Source of the DNA: Algorimicrobium hallyeonense
GTDB taxonomy: Bacteria; Bacteroidota; Bacteroidia; Flavobacteriales; Flavobacteriaceae
Direction of reading: 5' to 3'
NCBI RefSeq assembly: GCF_042657385.1
Contig: NZ_JBHSLA010000001.1
Coordinates: forward strand, 682,001 to 746,000
DNA length: 64,000 nt
The translations under genes were made by a program, and so were the position numbers. Below the pieces are notes generated by a model. It did no database searches and was not told the DNA's origin. It saw nothing but the letters and a program-made list of their open reading frames with translations. This document shows, one piece after another, positions 1-8,349 of this stretch (position 1 is its first letter; each line of letters begins with the position of its first letter).

Positions 1-573
1 GAAAGTAACACCAGCAGTATGTTGCATGTGAGAATCTAAATAATCTTCGAAAGCATGCTTGTAAGCAGATTGAACTGTAATACCAACATTTTCGTTAACC
101 CAGAAATTAATTCCTAAAGTTCCGTTTAATGTTCCAGCACCAATTTCGTCAACCCATGTGTAACCACCACCTACTCCTAAGTAAGGGTCTAACCATGATG
201 AGTCTAATAATTGACCAAAACTGTATTTTACAATACCGTCCAGTCCGAAATAAGTTACTTCATCATATCTAGCTCTGTCATCTCCAAATTTATCAATTTT
301 GTTTAAAGAAGCTGTTGCGCCTAATGTGAATCCATTACTTAAGTAACGACCTACCGTTAATGAAGATAATGAAGGTAAAATGTTCCAGTGGTCTGTAGCA
401 TTAAAATACTCATCAAAATAATCACCAAGAGGTGCATCTTCACCTGTAGGATAGAAATCGACTGCGTTTACTCCAAGGCTTATTGCCCAAGGGTTGTTTT
501 CATCTTGTGCGTACGTGTTACTCATACCTAACATAAGTAACATAGCGAACAATAATCTGCTAAGATTTTTCAT
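1..573 (-). CDS. OmpA-type outer-membrane protein, N-terminal beta-barrel (partial, cut by window start)
   Basis: An open frame of 191 codons runs from the ATG at 573 off the left edge of the window, so the C-terminus is missing. It opens with a clear signal peptide (MKNLSRLLFAMLLML followed by NTYAQ, cleavage expected after TYA). The mature part is rich in Gly and aromatic residues in alternating patterns (for example DPYLGVGGGYTWVDE), which is typical of an eight-strand outer-membrane barrel of the OmpA/OmpX type. In Flavobacteriia such proteins usually carry a C-terminal OmpA peptidoglycan-binding domain, which would lie outside the window. A good promoter lies upstream at 609-639. The barrel call is firm; the family-level name is inference. 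Confidence 0.75.
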   Translation of the reverse strand, partial: MKNLSRLLFAMLLMLGMSNTYAQDENNPWAISLGVNAVDFYPTGEDAPLGDYFDEYFNATDHWNILPSLSSLTVGRYLSNGFTLGATASLNKIDKFGDDRARYDEVTYFGLDGIVKYSFGQLLDSSWLDPYLGVGGGYTWVDEIGAGTLNGTLGINFWVNENVGITVQSAYKHAFEDYLDSHMQHTAGVTF

Positions 574-608
574 ATTCAAAAATTTAATTTTTAAGTGTTA
601 ATTGTAAA

Positions 609-639
609 CAAAAGTAAGTTGTTAAATATTATTAACAAA
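609..639 (-). promoter_or_regulatory. Promoter of the OmpA-type gene
   Basis: Reading the minus strand, TTTG (639-636) is followed after 19 nt by TACTTTTG (616-609). This matches the flavobacterial -33 TTG and -7 TAnnTTTG elements at standard spacing. Transcription would begin near 602, about 29 nt before the ATG. A second -7-like box (TATATTTG, 649-642) lacks a -33 partner. Confidence 0.6.
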
Positions 640-696
640 GACAAATATAGAAAAATATTGTATAATTCCCCTAAAATCTGCTTGTTTGTCCATATT

Positions 697-1890
697 TTAA
701 ATAATTTCTAATTGTTTGCCGACTTTTATAAAAGCAGAAATGGCTTGATCCAAATGCTCTTTTTCATGTGCGGCCGATAGTTGCACTCGAATACGTGCTT
801 TATCCTTTGGTACTACTGGAAAAAAGAAGCCAATAACATAAATACCTTCTTTAAGTAACATATTTGCCATATTTTGCGATAATTTTGCGTCATATAACAT
901 AATAGGAACAATAGCCGAGTCGCCGTCCACAATATCAAAACCTGCTTTTTTAATACCTGCTTTAAAGTATTCTGTGTTCCACGCTAGTTTATCACGTAAG
1001 GTAGTATCTTTAGATAGCATATCAAACACCTTTATAGACGCACCAACAATAGCTGGTGCTAAAGAATTTGAAAATAAATAAGGTCTAGAACGTTGACGTA
1101 ATATTTCAATAATTTCTTTTTTAGCTGTAGTATAACCTCCCATAGCTCCACCCATGGCTTTTCCTAAAGTTCCAGTAATGATATCAACACGATCCATAAC
1201 ACCTTTTTCTTCAAGGGTTCCACGTCCTGTTTTTCCTATAAAACCTGTAGCATGACATTCATCAATCATTACCATAGCATCATATTTATCCGCTAAATCG
1301 CAAATTTCATCTAGAGGTGCTAACAAACCGTCCATAGAAAAAACACCATCTGTAACTATAATTTTATGGCGCGCACCGTTTTTATTAGCGGCAATTAATT
1401 GTTTTTCCAAATCTTCCATATCATTATTTTGGTATCGATATCGGGCGGCCTTACATAAACGAACACCATCAATTATAGACGCGTGATTTAAAGAATCAGA
1501 AATGATAGCGTCTTCTTTGTCAAACAAAGGTTCAAAAACACCACCATTAGCATCAAAAGCGGCGGCGTATAATATGGTGTCTTCCGTTCCGTAAAAATCG
1601 GCTATTTTTTGTTCTAATTCTTTGTGGATATCTTGTGTTCCACAAATAAAACGCACTGAAGATAAACCAAATCCATGTGTATCCATAACATCTTTTGCTG
1701 CTTGAATAACATCTGGGTGTGAGGACAACCCTAAATAATTATTCGCACAAAAGTTTAAAACCGTCTCGCCTGTGCTTAATGTAATTTGCGCTCCTTGTGC
1801 AGAGGTAATGACACGCTCGGTTTTATAAAGTCCGTTGTCTTTTATTTCTTCTAACTCGTTCTCTAGGTGTTGTTGAATTTTTCCGTACAT
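697..1890 (-). CDS. kbl: Glycine C-acetyltransferase (2-amino-3-ketobutyrate CoA ligase)
   Basis: A 397-residue PLP enzyme of the alpha-oxoamine synthase family, the usual length for Kbl. It cleaves 2-amino-3-ketobutyrate with CoA to glycine and acetyl-CoA in cytosolic threonine breakdown. The substrate-binding segment NFCANNYLGLS lies near residues 47-57, the MIDECHATGF segment near 208-217 holds the PLP-contacting Asp and His, and K244 in GTLGKAMGG is the expected Schiff-base lysine. The threonine dehydrogenase partner is not in the window. The gene follows the helicase gene by 22 bp but also has a TAnnTTTG-like box of its own at 1915-1908. The paralogues BioF and ALA synthase are less likely, because the N-terminus and the DECHATG context match Kbl best. 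Confidence 0.93.
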   Translation of the reverse strand: MYGKIQQHLENELEEIKDNGLYKTERVITSAQGAQITLSTGETVLNFCANNYLGLSSHPDVIQAAKDVMDTHGFGLSSVRFICGTQDIHKELEQKIADFYGTEDTILYAAAFDANGGVFEPLFDKEDAIISDSLNHASIIDGVRLCKAARYRYQNNDMEDLEKQLIAANKNGARHKIIVTDGVFSMDGLLAPLDEICDLADKYDAMVMIDECHATGFIGKTGRGTLEEKGVMDRVDIITGTLGKAMGGAMGGYTTAKKEIIEILRQRSRPYLFSNSLAPAIVGASIKVFDMLSKDTTLRDKLAWNTEYFKAGIKKAGFDIVDGDSAIVPIMLYDAKLSQNMANMLLKEGIYVIGFFFPVVPKDKARIRVQLSAAHEKEHLDQAISAFIKVGKQLEII

Positions 1891-1907
1891 AATCTTTAAT
1901 GTTTTTA

Positions 1908-1915
1908 CAAAGTTA
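1908..1915 (-). promoter_or_regulatory. Possible -7 box for kbl
   Basis: TAACTTTG on the minus strand, 18 nt upstream of the kbl start and overlapping the helicase start region's distal end of the neighbouring gene. No well-spaced -33 TTG is visible, so it may be fortuitous. Confidence 0.3.
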
Positions 1916-4900
1916 AAATTCTTTTATAGCAATGCCATCATTTATATAGATAAGTATTTTTTTAGTGACTTGAAAGTTCATAACCTTTAAAATAGATTCA
2001 TAGCTTTCTAATTGCTGAATATGAGTTGGTAGTTCCTTTCCTGCTTTATAATCTATTATTACAGCATCTTTATTATTTTGAATGACCAATCGGTCTGGTC
2101 TTAAAATGCGGCCATCATTAGAAATAATATCACGCTCATTATAAACTGTTATGTTTTCATCCTTATAATAAGGTGCCAGTTTTGGATGATTAATAATTTG
2201 TAATACCGTTTCCTTTAAGACAGGTTCTTGCGTTTGATTAATAGTGCCATTTTCTAAAAAAGATTGCAAAACATAATCTACATCAGCTTCCGTTTTGATT
2301 TCAGCCATAATATCATGGATCAAGTTTCCTTTTTCAATGGCTTTTTCTTGAATGGTATCCCATAAACTTGCCGAACGCGTTATAATCTTAATATTGTGTG
2401 CTTCTTTTGGTGTTGAAATAAAACTATTCCGAATAATTGTTGACACCTCTTTAGCCTTCGTTTTAGATTCCTTTATTTGATTACCAAATTGATACAGGAT
2501 TTGATTGTTTTCCCATGTACCTATTTGTTGCAAATAGTTAATTAAAAAGCCAGCATAACTTTTTTGGTTGACATCTCCTTTGGCATTGATATCCAATTTT
2601 GAAATTACGTATAATTGCTCAACAGGTCTGGTAAGGGCTACATATAAAATATTAATATTATCGAGTTCTAATTCGGATTGATGCCTATTAAAAATCTGCT
2701 TTCCAGCATCACCATAATTTTCAAAAGCTTTACTGTAATTTAATAGGGTGTGACTAAAACCATTAAAGGTTTCTGGATTAATAGGAAACCACTCTTGAGG
2801 TGTAATTTCTCGATATATATCTAAATCCGCAAAAGGGAATATTACCACAGGAAATTCGAGGCCTTTAGATTTATGAACCGTCATGATCTGAATAGCCTGA
2901 TAACCTTCAGGCGTTACAATACTTAATTTCTCGTTTTTAGAGTCGAAATAATGCAAAAAGCTGCCAATATCGGCTAGTTGTTTTTCAGAAAATTCTAAAA
3001 CCACATCCATATAATATTGAATAAATGCATCCGAATGTTTTACCAATTTAAATTGGCGAATGATGGTTTCTACCAAATCATAAAATGACAGCTGAATCAA
3101 TTCATTATAATCAATAAAAAAGTCTAGCGACTCCAATTGCTTGAACAAGGCCGATACATGAAAAGGCATATGGGCTTTTAAAAAGCTATGTTTATCTTCA
3201 ATGGCACATAAATGGGCAATATGTAGCAGAATTTCAGCTTTGGTTTCTTGATTTTCAGGCTGTAAAAGTAAGCGTAACACGTTGTTGACAAACTGCACAT
3301 TTTGCGAGCTATTTAATAATAAAGTTTCAGACGACATGATGTTCAAGCCTTGTTCACTTAAATAATTAGCTATGGCAATGCCCTCTTTTTTCTTTCGGAC
3401 CAAGACGCAAATATCGGCTTCCTGATACCCGTTTTCCAAACAGGATTTAATAGTGTTATATACTTCTTCGGAATAAGCTAAAGCTTTATCATCTACATCA
3501 TTTAAATCCAAAAACTCTAATTGCACATAACCAGTCTCCTCTTTTCTTGTAAGCTGATTAGCCATTTGATATAAACCACTATGATCTGGATGACTAAATA
3601 TAGTGTTAGATAAATAGTTAAAGAAACCATTGTTGAAATTGATAATTTCTTGAAAGCTTCTAAAATTTGATTCTAACGGAATTATTTTAGGTTCTAAATG
3701 GAAAGGATTTTCTGTTTGGTTATATAAGTTGATAAACTGTTCGGCTTTTCCACCACGCCATCTGTAAATAGCTTGTTTAGCATCGCCTACCAACATCATG
3801 CTTCCTGGTTGTGATGCTATGGCATTATCCAATAAGGGCGTTAAATTTTGCCATTGTAATTCAGATGTGTCTTGAAACTCATCAATAAAATAATGCTTGA
3901 ACTTTTCGCCAATTCGTTCATAAATAAAAGGGGTTGGTTGGTTTTTTATTTCCTGACTAATTAAGCCATTAAACTCGGAAATAAGCATCACATTTTGTTC
4001 CTCTTTAATAAGTTGAAGTTCGGTATTTATAGCGCTTAAAACGGATAGTGGTGTTAGGTTTCTATAAATAGCTTTTAACAGTTTGAAATTTAATACGGCC
4101 GTTTTGGTGGTAATAAAAAACTCGGCTAATTGCGGTTGGACGCTTTCAATAGTTGCCGCAGTGTCTGCATCAGTTTTGGATTTTGGGTAAATTGCGCTGC
4201 CTTCTACTAATTCGGTAGGCCATTTTACGGTATCTACATTTTGATTAAAATCGCCATCTGATACCTTTTTGAAATAATTAGGAATAGACCCGCGTGAGAA
4301 ATTTTCAAATACCAATCCATTATCGGCTATGAAATCTAGCGCTTGCGCTGCGCTATTCATACTTAATTGTTCTGTTTTTTTAATTTCCTCACGTAGTGTG
4401 TTTTTTAAAGCTTTAAAATCGTCTAACGTTTTGTCTTGAAGATTTTCAATAAACGGTCTGTCGTTCTCATTAACTAGCAATTTTGAAATGGCATAAAAAT
4501 CTCTGGACACGTCCCAACTTTTATCATCATCGGCCTTTTCAATAGCAAAATCGACCAAGGTTTTGGTTAAGCGCTTATCAGTTCCGGCTTTGGAAATTAA
4601 TCGGTCTACTGCTTCATTTAATAGGGTTTCAACATCTAAAGCGACTTCAAAATTTAAAGGTAATTTTAAATCGTGGGCAAAAGTTCTGATAATCTTGTGT
4701 GTAAAACCATCTATCGTGGATATATCAAAAGCCGCGTAATTATGCATAATAGCATCAAGAATCTTATAGCTTTTGGCGGTTAAATCATCTGCAGACAAAT
4801 TTAAATCGCGACAAAGTTCATCAAACATGGGATTTGATTGTGTGGATATATCTTCTGAAGAAAATTTTTTTAAAGCATCTATTATTCGTGTTTTCATTTC

Positions 4901-5059
4901 GCCAGCTGCTTTATTGGTAAAGGTAATAGCGAGAATGTTTTTAAAAGCCAGCGTACTAGAAGCTTGTATTAAAATAGTTAAATAGGCTTTAACTAAAGTA
5001 TAAGTTTTACCACTTCCAGCTGAAGCATTATAAATAAGATACGGATGGTTGGCCGGCAT
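1913..5059 (-). CDS. addA: UvrD-family helicase-nuclease, AddA/RecB-like
   Basis: A 1048-residue superfamily 1 DNA helicase. The N-terminal Walker A motif is NASAGSGKT (about residues 11-19), followed by ILAITFTNKAAGEMKTRI (motif Ia). FIDEFQDTSELQW is the Walker B/DEAD-like motif, VGDAKQAIYRWRGG is motif III, IMTVHKSKGLEFPVV is motif V and ILYVALTRP is motif VI. The C-terminus carries DRLVIQ followed by VIIDYKAG, the D...DxK pattern of a PD-(D/E)XK nuclease. This architecture is that of AddA/RecB, which unwinds and resects double-strand breaks for RecA. The AddB-type partner is not in this window and may lie beyond its left edge, since the neighbouring genes here are unrelated. The start codon is close to the Walker motif, as is common in Bacteroidota members. 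Confidence 0.88.
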   Translation of the reverse strand: MPANHPYLIYNASAGSGKTYTLVKAYLTILIQASSTLAFKNILAITFTNKAAGEMKTRIIDALKKFSSEDISTQSNPMFDELCRDLNLSADDLTAKSYKILDAIMHNYAAFDISTIDGFTHKIIRTFAHDLKLPLNFEVALDVETLLNEAVDRLISKAGTDKRLTKTLVDFAIEKADDDKSWDVSRDFYAISKLLVNENDRPFIENLQDKTLDDFKALKNTLREEIKKTEQLSMNSAAQALDFIADNGLVFENFSRGSIPNYFKKVSDGDFNQNVDTVKWPTELVEGSAIYPKSKTDADTAATIESVQPQLAEFFITTKTAVLNFKLLKAIYRNLTPLSVLSAINTELQLIKEEQNVMLISEFNGLISQEIKNQPTPFIYERIGEKFKHYFIDEFQDTSELQWQNLTPLLDNAIASQPGSMMLVGDAKQAIYRWRGGKAEQFINLYNQTENPFHLEPKIIPLESNFRSFQEIINFNNGFFNYLSNTIFSHPDHSGLYQMANQLTRKEETGYVQLEFLDLNDVDDKALAYSEEVYNTIKSCLENGYQEADICVLVRKKKEGIAIANYLSEQGLNIMSSETLLLNSSQNVQFVNNVLRLLLQPENQETKAEILLHIAHLCAIEDKHSFLKAHMPFHVSALFKQLESLDFFIDYNELIQLSFYDLVETIIRQFKLVKHSDAFIQYYMDVVLEFSEKQLADIGSFLHYFDSKNEKLSIVTPEGYQAIQIMTVHKSKGLEFPVVIFPFADLDIYREITPQEWFPINPETFNGFSHTLLNYSKAFENYGDAGKQIFNRHQSELELDNINILYVALTRPVEQLYVISKLDINAKGDVNQKSYAGFLINYLQQIGTWENNQILYQFGNQIKESKTKAKEVSTIIRNSFISTPKEAHNIKIITRSASLWDTIQEKAIEKGNLIHDIMAEIKTEADVDYVLQSFLENGTINQTQEPVLKETVLQIINHPKLAPYYKDENITVYNERDIISNDGRILRPDRLVIQNNKDAVIIDYKAGKELPTHIQQLESYESILKVMNFQVTKKILIYINDGIAIKEF

Positions 5060-5142
5060 AAGAAATTTGAAATTTTATACAATATAAAAACTATCGATGA
5101 GTTGATAGGTATTTATTATTTTTAATTGATAGCGATATTCCG

Positions 5143-5150
5143 TAAATTTG
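5143..5150 (+). promoter_or_regulatory. -7 promoter box of sodA
   Basis: TAAATTTG fits TAnnTTTG and lies 37 nt before the sodA ATG. Transcription would start near 5157. A TTG at 5126-5128 is only 14 nt upstream, closer than the usual -33 spacing. Confidence 0.5.
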
Positions 5151-5187
5151 AGAGAATTAAATTATTAACACTAAAAACAGATATATT

Positions 5188-5796
5188 ATGGCTTTCGAAT
5201 TACCGAAATTAAAATATGCTTATGATGCGTTAGAGCCGCACATAGATGCACGCACAATGGAAATACATCACTCTAAGCACCATGCTGGTTATACTTCAAA
5301 ATTAAATGATGCTATAAAAGGTACGGATTTAGAGGGAAAAACAATAGATAATATCCTTATTAATTTGGATATGGATAACAAAGCGGTTAGAAATAATGGC
5401 GGTGGATTTTATAACCACTCCTTATTTTGGGACGTAATGAATCCAGAAGGAAAAGGCCGTTTGTCTGGCGACCTAAAAGATGCTATTGAAGCAGCTTACG
5501 GAAACATGGAAGAATTTAAAACAAAATTTAGTAATGCAGCAGCAACACAGTTTGGTTCTGGATGGGCTTGGCTATGTGTTCATAAAGGTGGTAAAGTTGA
5601 AATTTGCTCGACACCAAATCAAGATAACCCGCTAATGCCAGGTGTTGGTTGTGGTGGAACGCCAATTTTAGGATTGGATGTTTGGGAACATGCATATTAC
5701 TTAAATTACCAAAACAGACGTCCTGATTATATTGATGCATTTTTTAATGTAATCAATTGGAATGAAGTTGAAAGACGTTATGCTGAGGCAAAATAA
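5188..5796 (+). CDS. sodA: Superoxide dismutase, Mn-type
   Basis: A 202-residue Fe/Mn superoxide dismutase that converts superoxide to oxygen and peroxide. The metal ligands are visible as H27 (MEIHHSKHH), H77 (FYNHSLFW), D164 and H168 (DVWEHAYY). Metal preference can be read from the second shell: the outer-sphere Gln is in STPNQDNPLM (Q145), as in E. coli MnSOD. The FeSOD Gln position is occupied by Gly73 (NNGGGFYNH). I therefore call it Mn-type, although a cambialistic enzyme cannot be excluded. There is no signal peptide, so it is cytosolic. It is monocistronic, with its own -7 box and a strong terminator at 5821-5852. Confidence 0.95.
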   Translation: MAFELPKLKYAYDALEPHIDARTMEIHHSKHHAGYTSKLNDAIKGTDLEGKTIDNILINLDMDNKAVRNNGGGFYNHSLFWDVMNPEGKGRLSGDLKDAIEAAYGNMEEFKTKFSNAAATQFGSGWAWLCVHKGGKVEICSTPNQDNPLMPGVGCGGTPILGLDVWEHAYYLNYQNRRPDYIDAFFNVINWNEVERRYAEAK

Positions 5797-5820
5797 GGCG
5801 TAAAACGTTTAATTATATGG

Positions 5821-5852
5821 AAAGCAAATCTGAAAGGGTTTGCTTTTTTTTT
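5821..5852 (+). terminator. Rho-independent terminator of sodA
   Basis: The stem AAAGCAAATC (5821-5830) pairs with GGTTTGCTTT (5837-5846) around a 6-nt loop and runs into a T tract, 25 nt after the sodA stop. Confidence 0.85.
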
Positions 5853-5874
5853 GAACATGAAAGTATTGAAAATG

Positions 5875-5947
5875 AAAAAAGGCGAACAGATGTTCACCTT
5901 TTTTGCCCCAAATCTACCATAAACTTAACCTACTTATGTTATGGTGA
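5875..5947. repeat. Two-hairpin intergenic repeat, copy 1
   Basis: A 73-nt element nearly identical to copy 2 at 6201-6274. It contains a terminator-like hairpin (arms 5875-5888 and 5891-5904, A tract on one side and T tract on the other) followed by a second hairpin with arms ACCATAA and TTATGGT around the conserved loop CTTAACCTACTTATG. In the first stem one pair is C.A on the plus strand but U.G on the minus strand, so the minus-strand RNA would fold better there. It lies between the convergent sodA and purF-like genes and encodes no protein that I can support. Confidence 0.75.
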
Positions 5948-6200
5948 AACAAATAAACGGCACTTATTTTCCACTAAAAAAAAAACTAGACAAACGACTT
6001 ATAAACTGGGACAAACGAATATTTAAGCCTTAAAATCTATTTTTTTTAATTATAAAGCTGAAGTTTGTAAGCCTTTGAAAATGAATGGTAAAACCAATTA
6101 ATATGTTATAATTGAGAAGTAAGAGCAACTTGCTCGCTGATTAAGGGTAGAATTCAATAATAATGAAAATGGTTTCAATTTTAGGTGTTTATTAAAAATA
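5948..6200. other. Gene-free spacer between the two repeat copies
   Basis: AT-rich sequence between convergent genes. I see no ORF with family features, no tRNA and no clear promoter. It may be part of a non-coding transcript that includes the flanking hairpins. Confidence 0.4.
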
Positions 6201-6274
6201 AAAAAAGGCGAACAGAAGTTCACCTTTTTTTGCCCCAAATCTACCATGAACTTAACCTACTTATGTTATGGTGA
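6201..6274. repeat. Two-hairpin intergenic repeat, copy 2
   Basis: This is the second copy of the element at 5875-5947. It differs by an altered hairpin loop (AGAA in place of AGATG), one extra T in the tract, and an A-to-G change in the second stem that turns an A-U pair into G.U on the plus strand. It lies about 107 nt beyond the stop of the purF-like gene, so on the minus strand it could act as that gene's terminator. Conservation of both the stems and the non-pairing segment between them (GCCCCAAATCT) suggests a functional RNA or a mobile repeat family. Confidence 0.75.
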
Positions 6275-6380
6275 TTCTAAAGTATATTATTTTTAAGCTT
6301 AAAAACTATTAATCCGATGAAATGCTAATAAACTCGATAAAAAGCAATATTATACAGGTAATTAGCACATATTCAATGTG

Positions 6381-8279
6381 TTAATACGCACGATCTTTGT
6401 TTCCTTCAAAGAAGTTAATAAAGGCACGATTTACAACACGATTACCTCCTGCTGTTGGATAATTGCCCGTAAAGTACCAATCGCCTAAATTTTTAGGACA
6501 CGCTTTATGTAAATTTTCTATGGGCTGGAATATGGCAACAACTTCCGCGTTAATGTTTTCATTAGATATTAATTGGGCTATTTTATCCGAAATGTCATCA
6601 GCTGAAAATTGCGAATACAAATCTTTTACAAAATTCCGAACATCTTTATCTTCCAATTCAACTTGGGCCTTACATTTGTCGTAAACCTCTTGTATTAAAT
6701 GGTATTTGTTGTTTTCTTCCAATAATTCTAACATGGCTCTGAAGGCAATTAAATCTTCCAAACGTGCCATATCTATACCATAACAATCGGGATATCTAAT
6801 TTGTGGTGCAGATGAAACGACTATAATCTTTTTAGGATGTAAGCGATCCATCATTTTTATAATACTTTTCTTTAATGTGGTACCACGAACAATACTATCG
6901 TCAATAATTACCAAATTATCGGTTGGTTTAATGACTCCATAGGTTACATCATAAACGTGAGCTACTAAATCGTCGCGACTACTATCTTCCGTAATAAAGG
7001 TTCTTAACTTAACATCCTTTATGGCTATTTTTTCAATACGTGGTCGTTCAGATAAAATATTGGTGACAACTTCTGCGCTCAATTTTCCATTACCGTCTAA
7101 AATAGCTTGCGTCTTTTTCTTGTTTAAATGTTCCTCAACCGTTTCTATCATACCAAAGAAAGACGTTTCCGCGGTATTAGGAATATAAGAAAACACAGTA
7201 TTCTTGGTGTCGTTATCAATGGCTTCTAAAACTTTAGGCATTAAAAATTTACCCAAGTTTTTTCGTTCTTGATAAATTTCAGCATCACTACCACGCGAAA
7301 AATAAATACGTTCAAAAGAACAGGCTTTACGCTCTAAAGGTTCCAGTATTTTTTTAATAGCAACTTCACCGGATTTTTTGGTAATTATGGCATGTCCAGG
7401 TTCTAACTCCTTAACATCATCAAAATCTACATTAAATACAGTCTGGATAACAGGACGTTCAGAAGCTACTACAACTACTTCATCATCCTTATAGTAATAA
7501 ACCGGTCTTATTCCTGCTGGATCGCGAAGAACAAAGGAATCTCCATGTCCTAATAATCCAGCCATAGCATAACCACCATCCCAATCTTTAGCGGATTTTT
7601 TTAGGATTTTAGCAACATTTAAACGCTCTGCAATTAAAGGTGAGCATTCATGCTTGTTATATCCTTCTTTTTTTAATTTTCTGTATATTTTGGAAACAGC
7701 ATCATCTAAGAAGTGACCTATTTTTTCCATAATAGTAACGGTATCTGCCATCTCTTTAGGATGCTGACCTATACGCACCAAACCATCAAAAAGCTCATTA
7801 ACATTGGTCATGTTAAAGTTTCCAGCCACAATCAGGTTTCTATGCATCCAGTTGTTTTGGCGTAAAAATGGATGGACACTCTCAACACTATTTTTACCAA
7901 ATGTTCCGTAACGCACATGTCCTAAAAGTACTTCACCTATATATGGAATGTGTTTTTTTTGAAGTTCCACATTATCAACATATTCCGGGTTTTCGGTAAG
8001 CTCCTTATTAATGCGTTCATTTATTTGTGCAAAAATGTCCTGAATAGGTTGTTGTGCAATGGAGCGGACACGACTAATGTAGCGTTCGCCAGGTTGCGTA
8101 TCTAATTTAATACTAGCAAAACCAGCACCATCTTGTCCTCGGTTGTGCTGTTTTTCCATTAACAAATACATTTTATTAACACCATAAAAGGCGCTACCGT
8201 ATTTTTCTTTATAGAATTCCAGTGGTTTAAGTAAGCGAATTTGTGCAATACCACATTCATGTTTTAAAGCGTCACTCAT
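6381..8279 (-). CDS. Amidophosphoribosyltransferase-like protein (PurF family, long form)
   Basis: A 632-residue protein with a class II glutamine amidotransferase domain followed by a type I phosphoribosyltransferase domain, the architecture of PurF, which makes phosphoribosylamine from PRPP and glutamine in purine synthesis. Cys9 in KHECGIAQ is the expected N-terminal nucleophile after removal of an eight-residue propeptide. RGQDGAG, GHVRYGTFG and GNFNMTN are the glutaminase motifs, and VIIDDSIVRGTT is the PRPP loop. It is over 100 residues longer than classical PurF, with an insertion near residues 75-115 and a long C-terminus after the PRTase. No PurF-type 4Fe-4S cysteine set is obvious. 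Flavobacteria often keep this long form beside a PfkB kinase, as here, and may encode a second PurF elsewhere, so the exact substrate is not certain. Confidence 0.82.
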   Translation of the reverse strand: MSDALKHECGIAQIRLLKPLEFYKEKYGSAFYGVNKMYLLMEKQHNRGQDGAGFASIKLDTQPGERYISRVRSIAQQPIQDIFAQINERINKELTENPEYVDNVELQKKHIPYIGEVLLGHVRYGTFGKNSVESVHPFLRQNNWMHRNLIVAGNFNMTNVNELFDGLVRIGQHPKEMADTVTIMEKIGHFLDDAVSKIYRKLKKEGYNKHECSPLIAERLNVAKILKKSAKDWDGGYAMAGLLGHGDSFVLRDPAGIRPVYYYKDDEVVVVASERPVIQTVFNVDFDDVKELEPGHAIITKKSGEVAIKKILEPLERKACSFERIYFSRGSDAEIYQERKNLGKFLMPKVLEAIDNDTKNTVFSYIPNTAETSFFGMIETVEEHLNKKKTQAILDGNGKLSAEVVTNILSERPRIEKIAIKDVKLRTFITEDSSRDDLVAHVYDVTYGVIKPTDNLVIIDDSIVRGTTLKKSIIKMMDRLHPKKIIVVSSAPQIRYPDCYGIDMARLEDLIAFRAMLELLEENNKYHLIQEVYDKCKAQVELEDKDVRNFVKDLYSQFSADDISDKIAQLISNENINAEVVAIFQPIENLHKACPKNLGDWYFTGNYPTAGGNRVVNRAFINFFEGNKDRAY

Positions 8280-8315
8280 TGTTGTGTTGTGTTGTAGTGT
8301 GTACTATTATGTAAA

Positions 8316-8346
8316 TTAAAAACGCGCTCAATTTATGAGCGCGTTT
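8316..8346 (-). terminator. Terminator between pfkB-type kinase and purF-like gene
   Basis: A perfect 11-bp stem (8346-8336 with 8330-8320, core ACGCGCTCA) with a 5-nt loop, followed on the minus strand by a short T run. It lies 4 nt after the kinase stop. It should terminate or attenuate readthrough into the purF-like gene, for which I see no TAnnTTTG box in the remaining gap. Confidence 0.8.
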
Positions 8347-8349
8347 GTA

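Noticed and set aside
5817..6026. 69-codon open frame after sodA
   Set aside because: It runs through the sodA terminator and the first copy of the two-hairpin repeat, and its composition is low-complexity; no family features.
6120..6140. Possible hairpin GAGCAA/TTGCTC in the spacer
   Set aside because: The loop would be a single base, which cannot form; the complementarity is probably chance.
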